The notes: a model not told the origin generated them from the sequence alone. Shown: positions 21,634 to 30,638, counted from the stretch's first letter. The stretch is DNA of 64,000 nt from Protonemura montana (GCA_947568835.1 OX387604.1:27452851-27516850); one strand, 5' to 3'. A program made the numbers and translations.

Positions 21634-22014
21634 TGTGAATTTATGAAAGACCAGACTGAAGTTAAATTTTAAAGATTTTACCTGAAAAATGCAACGCGAC
21701 GCGACCTAGCTTATCTCGGGCCTCTCTACTCTAATCCTCCTCATCTAACAAACAAAACGCACATTGGATCGAGAAAAAAAAAACGCTCATGACGTCACCA
21801 TGGCAATTAACATTTGAACACTGAATTTACGCATGATATTGTTTGGAAACGAGTTCACCCAAAATTTTGTAAAAATTGACATCGCCACTCTACCTTTTCG
21901 TTATTGAGTCGGGAAAAGTTAAGTTCATCAAGTTGAGAATAAAATTGAAAATGGTCAAAATTCGGCAAAGTCAATCACGTTTGATCGATGTGAAATCCAA
22001 CCTTGCGAAGAGAC

Positions 22015-22035
22015 TCGAATCCCACCGCGCTGCCA
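22015..22035 (-). other. Primer binding site matching a tRNA-Leu 3' end
   Basis: On the plus strand the bases read TCGAATCCCACCGCGCTGCC and then A. This is the T-arm and acceptor 3' half of an animal tRNA-Leu (which reads ...TCGAATCCCACCGCTGCCA) with one two-base expansion. Read on the minus strand it is therefore complementary to the primer tRNA. It lies just inside the probable 5' LTR and 380 bp before gag. Confidence 0.65.
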
Positions 22036-22041
22036 TCAAAA

Positions 22042-22440
22042 TGTTGTGGATCGCGGCCACCTAAATGTTGTGGACCGGGTAGCGGTTCCATGCTGCCACC
22101 ACCAGAGGTTAAGGGATCTGGACCCTGTTTCCTGAAGGGATAATTTAGAAGTCGGTAGACATGATCGGCGGAAGGCTCGTGGGCGACTTTGTGAAAAGTC
22201 TATACGTGATAAGAAATGATTTGGTGAACTGAGATATTTATTTAATGACACAATCCTAAAACTACACCAAGTGAGTAAAAAGACTTACATTTCGAGAAGA
22301 TCAGGACACGTCCGTCCTAGAGCGAGGATGAGCAGAGAGTGTCTTTTGCTTTAGCTGGACAATGTTTTGTGCCCTCAAATCGGGGTTCACATTGCTAACT
22401 CAAGAGACACTTGGTGGGAGGGTGCAAGTTGAAATACCTA
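22042..22440 (-). mobile_element. Probable 5' LTR of the gypsy element (outer limit uncertain)
   Basis: On the minus strand the LTR would end in CCACAACA at 22042, seven bases before the primer binding site. An AATAAATATC polyadenylation-like signal lies near 22230. The outer TG start cannot be fixed because no second LTR was found. The Mutator/YqaJ transposon begins at 22475 and may sit in or next to this LTR. Confidence 0.45.
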
Positions 22441-22466
22441 AATGCAGGTGTGATTGATAAGTGACT

Positions 22467-22474
22467 GTATTTCT
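22467..22474. repeat. Target site duplication, left
   Basis: GTATTTCT is repeated exactly at 29256-29263. It lies directly outside the 41-bp inverted repeats. Confidence 0.75.
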
Positions 22475-22515
22475 GAGTGTAGGACACTTTGCCAGGGGAC
22501 ACTTTGCCAGGCTGT
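22475..22515 (+). repeat. Left terminal inverted repeat
   Basis: The repeat holds two adjacent copies of the 15-mer GGACACTTTGCCAGG and then CTGT. It pairs with 29215-29255. The doubled 15-mer looks like a tandem binding site for the transposase. Confidence 0.85.
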
Positions 22516-22526
22516 AAAGGGGTTTT

Positions 22527-23150
22527 TAAGGTTGGGTAGAGGGGGTGGGCAGGTAGGTATTCCATCGGTGTGATTGACAGTTTGCTGGGCTTTGCTTGCG
22601 AGCTCCGTCGCGGTCAAGACATGTCTCCCCGGTTATGGAAGAATAATGTTCCGTGGGTACTACGTCAAAAGTTGAAGAAAGAATGAGAATACATAAAACG
22701 CAAAGTCGAAGTTAAGTTGTGTTCGTTCGATGCTGACCCTTCCTTCATAGCTCAAAACCTACAACCCTAATTTAAAATCATTTATCAGAGTTCACCATTG
22801 TAAGTCACAGACTAAAAATTTGGAAGATTTGAATTTGGCACTCGTTGAATTTTTTGAATATCAGGTTGTTTGAATATCAGGTGTCTGCGGCCATCCGTAC
22901 AGAATTTACAGCGCTTTTTCGACAGCGCTATTACAGCGATAGTGTCGTGTTGTATTTATTCTCATTTTTTCTTTAACTTTTGACGTGGTACCCACGGAGC
23001 ATAGTTCTTCCTAAACCGGGGGGAAATGTCTTGACCGCGACGGAGCTCACAAGCAAAGCCCGGCAAACTGTCAATCACTCCGATGGCATGCCTACCTGCC
23101 CACCCCCTCTACCCAACCTTAAGGCTCTAGATCCCTGGCAAGGCTTTTGC
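22527..23150. repeat. Subterminal inverted repeat (arms about 170 bp)
   Basis: The left arm (about 22527-22697) and right arm (about 22957-23123) are inverted copies that differ at roughly one base in eight by eye. Shared words include AAGGTTGGGTAGAGGGGGTG and CGTCGCGGTCAAGACAT. Beyond the right arm, CCTGGCAAGG near 23138 resembles the terminal 15-mer. The block therefore looks like a second, decayed, inverted copy of the transposon's left end. Confidence 0.75.
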
Positions 23151-23558
23151 TTTTCGAGATTTTGATTGACAGGGGGTGTGAAATTTAAGCTCAAAGGGGC
23201 TGGACTTTTTGCTTGTCACGTGACTGCAAATTTTAGCGCGCCGTAAGGCACGGGCACGGGCGAATGCTACCTGTTCCCAAACAGACCTTTCCGAGCAAAC
23301 GAACACAATAAAACCTATTTCTCATTTGTTTTACTCTGCTTTTTATTATCATTATTATCATTATTATTTAAAGGTGGACTCCGGTTAAATCGGCTGTTTT
23401 TAGGTTATCTAAACATCATATGCATATTCGTCATGTGAATAGGACTGAAAAAACTGCAAGTCTGTCGCGCAGTTAGCTCCGGAGCTGTAGGGTTGCGAAC
23501 ATTCGGTGGTGGGGGTAGCTACGTCACGGGCTAGCCGCGCATGCTGGCGCGTGTATGG

Positions 23559-23600
23559 CCAATGATATAAGCAGGTCCCGCGACCTGCTTATATCATTGG
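23559..23600. promoter_or_regulatory. Perfect 18-bp inverted repeat upstream of a small gene
   Basis: The arms CCAATGATATAAGCAGGT and its exact complement flank the 6-bp spacer CCCGCG. The repeat contains CCAAT and ATATAA-like words in both directions and ends 37 bp before the ATG at 23638. A bidirectional promoter element or a DNA-binding site is possible. Confidence 0.45.
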
Positions 23601-23637
23601 TTTTGTTGCAATCGCTGCTCTAATTCATTTATTAGCA

Positions 23638-24123
23638 ATGGCTGGCTTTCTTCCTTACACACAAGATCCACGTAAATCGCACAGAGAGAATAAGCCCTCT
23701 ACGGGCACTCAAAAAACTAAGAATTTGAATAGAGATTTATTAGGTAGAGCTACACGAAAAGACTGGTGCGATTGTGGCGAGTGCGAAGCAATGGCGACTG
23801 ATCAAGAAAGTGTTTGCTGCACAGAAAGTAATACCATTTCTAAAATTCGAGGAAGTGCACTTTGTATCTGCCATCATATGTCCTTCGATGCCATTCGATG
23901 CCAAGCTATCCAGCAGGATAGCTTCGATGTCGGGCTCGACGTCAATGCAGACGACGCTCGAACACGCATTTTCAGTATCCTCCACGGCTTCGGCAACTCG
24001 CTTCTTTCGCAGGTAGATGGATTGACGACGCTGTTTTTTTTTTTCAGGCTGAGAAGAAGTAGATGGCTCATCATGCCTCTTCTTGTCGGTGTCCCCTTTC
24101 ATGTTTATCGAAGGCACTGCTGA
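23638..24123 (+). CDS. P2RX7_C-like zinc-binding protein, C-terminus uncertain
   Basis: The 161-codon frame starts at ATG 23638. Residues 38-61 read RATRKDWCDCGECEAMATDQ and then ESVCC, the cysteine pattern of the P2X7 receptor intracellular C-terminal (P2RX7_C) family, which also occurs in many small transposon-linked proteins without any channel part. ALCICHHMSFDAIRC follows. There is no membrane segment, so it is not a receptor. The last 90 residues overlap the opposite-strand THAP gene and may not be real coding. Function is unknown; zinc-dependent nucleic-acid or protein binding is my inference. Confidence 0.5.
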   Translation: MAGFLPYTQDPRKSHRENKPSTGTQKTKNLNRDLLGRATRKDWCDCGECEAMATDQESVCCTESNTISKIRGSALCICHHMSFDAIRCQAIQQDSFDVGLDVNADDARTRIFSILHGFGNSLLSQVDGLTTLFFFFRLRRSRWLIMPLLVGVPFHVYRRHC

Positions 24124-24414
24124 TTTCTTCAAGACTCTGTTGCTGTCCTTTTTGTATATCGCCATTGCACTTTTGAGAGAAGGTCCTAGCTCGTACTCTT
24201 CTTTATCAAAGTGAATAGAGCATACGCGAGCGTAGGGTGACGGAATGAAATTGACACGGTTTATTTTTCTAATCCACATTTTGAAACGGTTTGGTGATCG
24301 TTCACGATTTGGAAACTTGTGAAAGCCAATTTTATTCCCCTCGGCGTCCAAAGCCGGCTTTTTGGCGCTATTGCTACAGCCAAACACACAACAGAACGGC
24401 ATATTGAAAGTCAA
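23740..24414 (-). CDS. THAP-domain protein
   Basis: The 224-residue protein has a THAP zinc finger at its N-terminus. It shows CCVFGCSNSAKK, then HKFPNRERSP, MWIRKINR and CSIHFDKEEYE, which supply the C2-CH ligands. A basic and serine-rich middle follows (SSQPEKKKQRRQ). THAP domains bind DNA in a sequence-specific way and form the end-recognition module of Kolobok and P-type transposases. No DDE domain follows here, so this looks like a DNA-binding remnant or a repressor-like form. Its last third is antisense to the P2RX7_C-like frame. Confidence 0.7.
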   Translation of the reverse strand: MTFNMPFCCVFGCSNSAKKPALDAEGNKIGFHKFPNRERSPNRFKMWIRKINRVNFIPSPYARVCSIHFDKEEYELGPSLKSAMAIYKKDSNRVLKKSAVPSINMKGDTDKKRHDEPSTSSQPEKKKQRRQSIYLRKKRVAEAVEDTENACSSVVCIDVEPDIEAILLDSLASNGIEGHMMADTKCTSSNFRNGITFCAANTFLISRHCFALATIAPVFSCSST

Positions 24415-24727
24415 AAAAAGCTAAAATAATTATATGAACACAACCGTCATTACACAATACAATAGACACACTACAAACAAACCACACACTATTTCACGCG
24501 CGCTCAATGCTGTTTAGGCTAGCAATGCCTGCCCGCTCAAGCCGCACGGTCGACTCGCTTACTAACCGGTGACGTCAGCATCCCCACCCCACCAAACTTT
24601 ACTTGCGTCTAGCAGGGGCTACACTTATCGCACAAACGCCGGGTTTTTTTTATTCAACTATATTTCTGAATCTCCATCTAAATTCTTCGGCCCAAAAAAA
24701 CCGATTTAACCGGAGTCTACCTTTAAT

Positions 24728-25052
24728 CATGTGCACCCAGGCACGCAGATGCCGTGAGTGCAGCTCAAATATCCACGGCGTCCTAAGTCGATGAAAGACA
24801 TCTGTCAAATGTTAATCTTTGATCTGTCACTCCAAATCTAGTTTTGGCAAAATTATCGATAAGAAACTAATCAAGTGTGTTTGGTTGTTAAAAAACCCTA
24901 TTAAGCTTTTGTTTTTTTGGCTCGAAAAAATAAATTAGCCTCGAAAAACAATGTACAAAAAACACTATCACTAACATGTCTTTACAACGCACTTTCAAGT
25001 GTCATTCGGCCGCCGTCACAAAAAAACTCATACGTGAACTGAAAACATTCCT
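24728..25052. other. 3' flank of the Mutator/YqaJ gene
   Basis: This AT-rich sequence lies between the gene stop and the nested Kolobok-like element, with no coding signal. It probably holds the 3' UTR. Confidence 0.4.
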
Positions 25053-27931
25053 TCACTTCGACGACGAAGTCGACGGACCATCCGTGTCCACAGAACGGTT
25101 TGCTTTCGAAGCACGCTTCTCAGCAGCTTTTGTTTTTTTGGCTGTCGCCTGGATTTTTTTTTCTGTGACCTCCTTTTGGGCATTCAGAATGTAGGTCGGA
25201 TCCCTAACTGGTCGATTTCTTTCCCGCCGAGAATCGACGATTTCAGGAAGCAAGCAGTGGAAAAAAAAACGGGATAACTTTTCCTCCATTTTTGTTTTCC
25301 AAAACCCATCGTTGCGCTCGATCTTCTGCACGAAAATGTCTTTCAGCGTCCACACGATAAAATAACAAAATTTCCTCCGTGTGACGTGCATCTGACCCTG
25401 TACTTGATACATGAAAGCCGTATCTGGTTTCACTGAAATGTTGCCATCTTCATCAACACAAAGGCACTTGATTTTTTGGGAAACGACAGCATCCTTCACC
25501 ATCATGTCGCGGGCACTAAACGGGCACTTGATTTCAATGAGACCGTCGTCTCCCACCAGGCCATCAGGAGAGGCACCAATGTACGGTAGCACAGGGTCAA
25601 TGACTAGACCGCATTGCTGGACTCTGACACCGTATTCCGAAGAGAATGCGGCAATCGCAGCAGCCTCCTTTTCAATACCCCAGTTGGTTTCCTTACTGCC
25701 AGAAAATGAAGGGTACCTGATAGCTTCCACGTTGACTCGGCAAGACGTCGAATCACGCATTTTGCAAATAGCTGCAAAACGAGATGCTGTCAATATCCCC
25801 CTTCTCAGGGAAACCCATTCAGGGGAGATACTTTGACCTCTCGTTTTCTCCTCAATTGCCTTCCTGGTAGCGTCCTCTCGAGTTATTGACGCCAGGTAGA
25901 TAGATTTTGCTGCCTCTAGATCTTCGTCATTTTTGTCAGGTGTAGGATTAGCCGCTTCGGTACCGTAATCTTCGTCGGCAGTGCGAGGGACCGCAACGAT
26001 TCTCTTTTTCCTGGCGTGCCTCTCCTCGGCAGACATGTCAAGGCGCCTTTTCCTTGCTGTGGATATCGTGTTTTTGCAACGTTTTACATACGCTGTTGTA
26101 TATACACCTGGGCTCTTCACCATAAGGGCTTTGTGGAAAACGCGATGTAACTCTCCGGAACAATTGTGTGATAATGCTGCTGCATTGCAGCGAACATCGT
26201 ACGAGTCCCCCAGAGTTAAGTTCACTCGTTTACCACCTACCATCTTCGCTACACAAGAGTTATATTGTTCGGCAATATTGTTGTCCACATCTCTCAGCAG
26301 ACTGGGCGTGTGGTGCGCGAGCCTGGATGCAGCCGATACAACTTCCTGGTAAAGTCCAGTCAGTTTCATATCGGGAACGCTGTTGGCCTCCCCTGGCTTC
26401 GCCTTTCCGTCGCAGAAATACGTCGCGCACTTGGTGTGATCACCGAACACGTGACTGGGTCCATTCACAATATCGGCGTGTAACTGTTGCACGGCCACGT
26501 GTTTGGGTCCTGGCTGCGCCTTCCTGTGAGCAATAGCCCGGGTCACCGAGTAACGGAGACGTTTGAGGCTTACTCGCAGGGAACCACGTTGCATCACAGA
26601 CCCGAACTTCTTATTGACGACCATTTCGCGCAGTCGTTTCAAATAGTTGCGCAAAAGATGGTTCCTGCATTCGATTTTGGAAACAATAAACGTTGGCCCA
26701 TAGGGAAGTTCTTCCATTAATTTTCGGTGTACGCTGCTGTCTCCGTCGCCGACCAGCTCACCGTACTTCAAGTTGTGCATTTCTACACTCAACTTGAATC
26801 CTTCGACGATGGCACCAGCTTCGATTGACGAAGACGACCCCGTCCAGTTCTTGACACAGCCGTGAGGAGCCGGGTCCTTGCCGGGAGACTTCTTTTTGTG
26901 GTACGCACAAAAAGAACAGTATTTGTTTTTTATCCCAATAAACAGTATTTTCTTGGTATAAAATCCAACAATAGCTACCTGCAAAATAAAAATAGAAAAG
27001 GTTATTTAAAAATACTTGTTTTCAACAATCCATTAATTATCATTTGTACATCAAAAATAATTTCCTAACATACCACTCCCGACGCTGAGTTGAAATTAGC
27101 CCGGTATGATCTCTTGGCCCAGGCTCCGTCGGCGACGACAGTGGTAACGGCTATGCCATCTGCTCCGACTCTTCCATCAGCGACGGCCAATTTCGCTTCT
27201 TCCCTGCCTGCCGCCAGCATACTTTCCAGGGCAGTGCTTCGCATCACTTTCCCAATCAACTTGTGATGACGTTTATACGTTTTTTTTGCCATGCAGGGCA
27301 TGTCCAGGACCGAAACTATCTCCTGAAGTTGAGCGTAGCCTCCGCCGGTAGTTATAATTCCGCTGACCGCTGCAGTGTTCACGTCCATATAAGTTGATGC
27401 TGTCGTTGGGTCACAGGTGCTTATCTTGTCAACTAGATTGCACATATTGCACTTTAGCGTTATAACGCTGGTCAGCCCACAGCGCTTTTCCGCTACAGGG
27501 ACCATGTCCAGAAACGAGCAACTGGAAAGAGCATGTAGCCCAGTTGCTCGAATGCTTGCCAGAAAATAGTCGATGTCGACTATACGTCGACCACTTAGCT
27601 TAAATGGCTTTTGGGCTAGGGGAGGCTGGGCGTCGGTGTCGTTGCGTCGTTGAGGCGTCGTTCCGGAAGCCAGCAAAGACGACTGTCCGAGCTGGGCGTC
27701 GGTGTCGTTGCGTCGTTGAGGCGTCGTTCCGTAAGCCAGCAAAGACGACTGTCCGAGCGGGGCGTCGGTGTCGTTGCGTCGTTGAGGCGTCGTTCCGGAA
27801 GCCAGCAAAGACGACTGTCCGAGCGGGGCGTCGGTGTTGGGTGACTCGGTTAGCCGGCTTGAATTACTTCGCCGTCGAGGCGTCGCAGAATACGCGGCAT
27901 TGTCTTCTTCTTGGTTAGGAGGCGAATTCAA
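25053..27931 (-). CDS. Mutator-like transposase fused to YqaJ-type exonuclease
   Basis: Exon 1 is 27931-27074 and exon 2 is 26978-25053. The donor GGAGTG/GTATGT and acceptor TTTTGCAG/GTAGCT join in phase as NSASGV-VAIVGFYTKK. The N-terminus has three 22-residue repeats. A zinc motif CNMC comes next, then the transposase-like core with VVADGAWAKRSY and VGDGDSSVHRKL as acidic motifs and KIECRNHLLRNYLKR. The C-terminal half is a lambda-exonuclease/YqaJ nuclease: RRGILTASRFAAI, GASPDGLVG, LIEIKCPFSARD and YQVQGQMHV give the PD-ExK-Q set. The first codon at 27931 is TTG and follows TATTTCAG, so an upstream 5' exon is likely. About 930 residues are open with no break. Confidence 0.8.
27626..27835. 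repeat. 66-bp coding minisatellite in the transposase N-terminus
   Basis: Just over three units encode TDAPLGQSSLLASGTTPQRR plus ND, with single-residue variants (Ala/Gln, Ser/Tyr). The period is a multiple of three and the copies are nearly identical, so the expansion is recent. Confidence 0.9.
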
Positions 27932-27942
27932 ACTGCTGAAAT

Positions 27943-28242
27943 ATGACCAGCGGTGAGTGTCAACAGCTCAAAGATTTACCAGCAAGCTTTTGTTTGTTCT
28001 TCCAGTTCATCCGGCTCTTATCGATGATACCTCTTGAATCATATTTTATGAAATATCTGTTTGCTTTACCTCTCTACAAAGAAAATATACCTAAAAGAAC
28101 GCAAAACCATATTCGATCCCAGCTACTGTTAGCGACATTCGGCAAATTACTCATAGATTTCGATCTTGACGAGCGAGAAATCATACTAATTATAGTAACT
28201 CATAACAGAGAGTTTCTCGAGAGGCTTATCGACTCTGTGTGA
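27943..28242 (+). CDS. Small plus-strand frame inside the transposon, unknown
   Basis: The 99-codon frame runs opposite to the transposase gene, head to head with its first visible exon. The segment from about codon 22 (LLSMIPLESYFMKYLFALPL, then LLATFGKLLIDFDLDEREII) has protein-like composition and ends in a stop after LIDSV. A TTGTTCTTCCAG acceptor-like site lies just before it. I recognise no family. It could be a second gene of the transposon or chance. Confidence 0.3.
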   Translation: MTSGECQQLKDLPASFCLFFQFIRLLSMIPLESYFMKYLFALPLYKENIPKRTQNHIRSQLLLATFGKLLIDFDLDEREIILIIVTHNREFLERLIDSV

Positions 28243-28562
28243 CAAAGCTATAGCTAAACTTGAGCTCCATTTCGTGGACATAATGAGGATAGCACTTCTC
28301 TAAACAAAGATCACGCTTTAGCTGTAGTCTATATAATAGTTAATTAATATATTTGTTAATTACACATACCTCGTGCTAAGTGCTCGTCGGATAAATAGTA
28401 TTCCTCTGTGCTTCTTCCTTCTCGCAAATACGCGGAGTCGAGAATTTTTTTTTCCACGGGCTGTCCGGTGATTGCCCATTGCAAGCCACTTCACTACACT
28501 GCACTTTTACACTTGATATGCTTCTTAGGACTCGAGTAAACACTGTGTGAAGCCGAGATCAA

Positions 28563-28655
28563 AAACTGAAAACATTCCTTCACTTCGACGACGAAGTCGA
28601 CGGACTATCCGTGTCCACGGGACGGTTTGCTTTAGAAGCACGCAGCAACTTTTGT
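28563..28655. repeat. Direct copy of the transposase gene 3' end
   Basis: About 90 bp match 25036-25135 in the same orientation, with words such as CATTCCTTCACTTCGACGAC shared exactly and a few substitutions. The original holds the last codons of the transposase gene. The copy lies on the promoter side of the same element. Confidence 0.8.
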
Positions 28656-29214
28656 TTTTCTACCTAAGTGTGTGTATCACCTAAATGACCTGTACCGAGA
28701 AAAACTGTGCTCAGCAGCAGGTACACAAACCCTCACAAGCAGTCTCACAAGCCAAAGCAAGAGATTGACAGCAGGAGGCGGGGTTTAGAATCTGAAAGAT
28801 AAGTTGCCTATCTCGCACAACACAGGGGTTGCGAGCAGAGCCAAAATATCGAAAATGTAGACTATATTTTTGACCGGTTTAACGGCAAGGCTGTTCAAGA
28901 TAGACCATATTAACCAGCGGCAATATTGTAGCTAAAGGATGAAATTTGGTCGGTAGCGTGGCCGATTTTTCAATTTCCTTTTAGTTTTTATTTATTAAAG
29001 ACCGCAAAACTACCAAATATTCCACTTTTTTAACTTAATTAACGCCCCTTCGTGCCAAAAAAATCCAAAATTAATCATGCTACAGACCTTCCTCAATCCT
29101 TTATCAACAACTTTCTTTTTACCATGTGAGGCTATCTCTTACGGTTTAGTCACAAAAACGGTCAAAAAATAGGTCTGCTATGGGAGATTGTCTAGGGGGT
29201 GATCTAGGGCATTA

Positions 29215-29255
29215 ACAGCCTGGCAAAGTGTCCCCTGGCAAAGTGTCCGTCCCCC
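29215..29255 (-). repeat. Right terminal inverted repeat
   Basis: This is the inverted copy of 22475-22515, with the doubled 15-mer. The following GTATTTCT at 29256-29263 repeats the left target duplication. Confidence 0.85.
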
Positions 29256-29539
29256 GTATTTCTAAAGCGCGCGGGCAATGACCGACGGGATGGCCTTTGA
29301 GACTAATTGTCCAAGACTGTGTGAATAGCAAGCATCATCCCTTGTTAAAACGTAAAGAATTTGGAAAAGGGTTATTGATTCTAAAAAGTACCTGTCCGCT
29401 CCATGACAATAGCTGTAAGAAATTTTTTAAAGCAAACATTAAAACATTAAAACATTTGACAATATTTAGTCTATTTACATCTCTACCAACAAAAAATTGA
29501 ATTTAAAATTATGAATGTAAGAAATTGATTGGCAAAGAA

Positions 29540-29765
29540 TCTTCTCTAAAATCTAATTGTATGGCCAACTGCACGCAGGAATGATGCCATTTGCATGTTT
29601 CCCTGCTCATATTCTTTGCACAGATGCTGCAGCCTATTCTGCAGGTTCACGTATGTCTGACGAACTCGCTTCCTTGGAGCCTGGCCGATTTCATATTGGC
29701 CACGCAAAAGTTCCACTGGCAAATCTTCATGTACTCGTTTTCTGCTGCGCCACGCAGCGAGGGGC
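29540..29765 (-). pseudogene. C-terminal exon fragment, MULE-like
   Basis: Minus-strand translation gives RKRVHEDLPVELLRGQYEIG, then RVRQTYVNLQNRLQHLCKEY and FLRAVGHTIRF before a stop. It is preceded by AACTCAG, an acceptor-like site. The helical RxxYVNLQxRLxxLCxxY pattern resembles the last exon of FLYWCH/MULE proteins such as the one at 8.6-9.3 kb. No other exons are present nearby. Confidence 0.4.
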
Positions 29766-29769
29766 TGAG

Positions 29770-30300
29770 TTAACTTATTTAATAATTAGTATTTATAGTA
29801 TTTTTTATGTTAGTATTTTTATTATTAATATTAAATAATCAGCACCTACTAAGTAGTAACTTATAGCAGGTCCCACAAGTGTGTAGATAGATAGCAGACA
29901 ATTTGAAAGTAGTCTTACAAAACTATAGGCTATTAGCGTCAGACTGTTGGCAAACAATGTTATCGGAGTGTCTATTCCCAACAAAAAAAACACGAAAATT
30001 TGGTCTATCGAAGTCGCTAGATCGATAATGCTCGAAAATTACGAAAATGTAAGTGAATTTAAATCGCCAGGACGATTTTGTGTCTCAGATGCTGGCTGCA
30101 CTAACCGGGTTTCTATAAGATCTGTGACCTTCAACAACCCCCTAGAGCTGTACCCGAGAGGGTGGAGGGTTACACTTAAAACGATAACTTAAAGTTTAAA
30201 AAACATGACAAATTACCTAAAATAAAATTGAAATCGTTAATAGACATTAATAATTAGATCCAAATATTAATAGAAACCAAAAAATATATAATAATTGGGA
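29770..30300. other. No recognisable feature
   Basis: The sequence is AT-rich with short frames only. It separates the MULE-like fragment from the LINE 3' end. Confidence 0.4.
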
Positions 30301-30638
30301 CCACGGAAAATGTATTTTTATTTATTTTTATTTATTGGTCTTTTTTACAAGAGGCGAAGTTCGGGTTACCCCGCTCTTCCACTTAACCTCTACAATATTG
30401 CAAGTTAGATAAGAAAATAAACACATAACTATAATATGAACCTATATTATAATCTCTAGTTAAGATCTAAAAAAAAACACAGTTAAAATATGTGAATTAT
30501 ATATCGAGGACATAGGTATTACGTAACAATATTGCAGTGTTAAATTAATGTAGAAAGTATATTATTACTTACAAGTAACTTAGACTTAGACAAGATTTGG
30601 AAATAAAAGCAAACAAGAGAAACAATATTACAACACAT

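Larger units (their letters stand above)
23372..24722. mobile_element. Kolobok-like TTAA transposon nested in the larger element
   Basis: The ends are AGGTGGACTCCGGTTAAATC and the inverted AGGTAGACTCCGGTTAAATC (22 bp, one mismatch, then T-rich). TTAA lies at 23368-23371 and 24723-24726. TTAA duplications with AGG-starting ends are the signature of Kolobok and piggyBac-type elements, and a THAP domain inside favours Kolobok. At 1,351 bp it has no DDE catalytic domain, so it is probably non-autonomous. It lies 330 bp downstream of the YqaJ gene stop. Confidence 0.75.
22475..29255 (-). mobile_element. 6.8-kb DNA transposon with Mutator-like/YqaJ gene
   Basis: The two ends are 41-bp inverted repeats. 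The inner 34 bp are identical and contain GGACACTTTGCCAGG twice. The outer seven bases differ between ends (GAGTGTA and GGGGGAC). Both ends abut the same 8-bp word, GTATTTCT (22467-22474 and 29256-29263), a target duplication at matching distance from the conserved core. The element carries a two-exon minus-strand gene (27931-25053), a small plus-strand frame, a nested TTAA-flanked element and a subterminal inverted repeat. An 8-bp duplication fits hAT, P, Merlin or MULE-like chemistry. The transposase domain looks Mutator-like. Confidence 0.8.

Noticed and set aside
22011-22040. Possible tRNA-Leu gene
   Set aside because: Only the 3' half of a tRNA is present, and it sits just inside the probable LTR end ahead of gag. 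A primer binding site explains it.
23638-24123. P2X purinergic receptor gene
   Set aside because: Only the cysteine-rich intracellular-type domain is present. There are no membrane segments or extracellular loop, and it lies inside a small transposon.
25053-26978. Phage or bacterial contamination because of the YqaJ exonuclease
   Set aside because: The gene has a GT-AG intron, is joined to a eukaryotic Mutator-like domain and is bounded by transposon ends. YqaJ domains are known in eukaryotic mobile elements.
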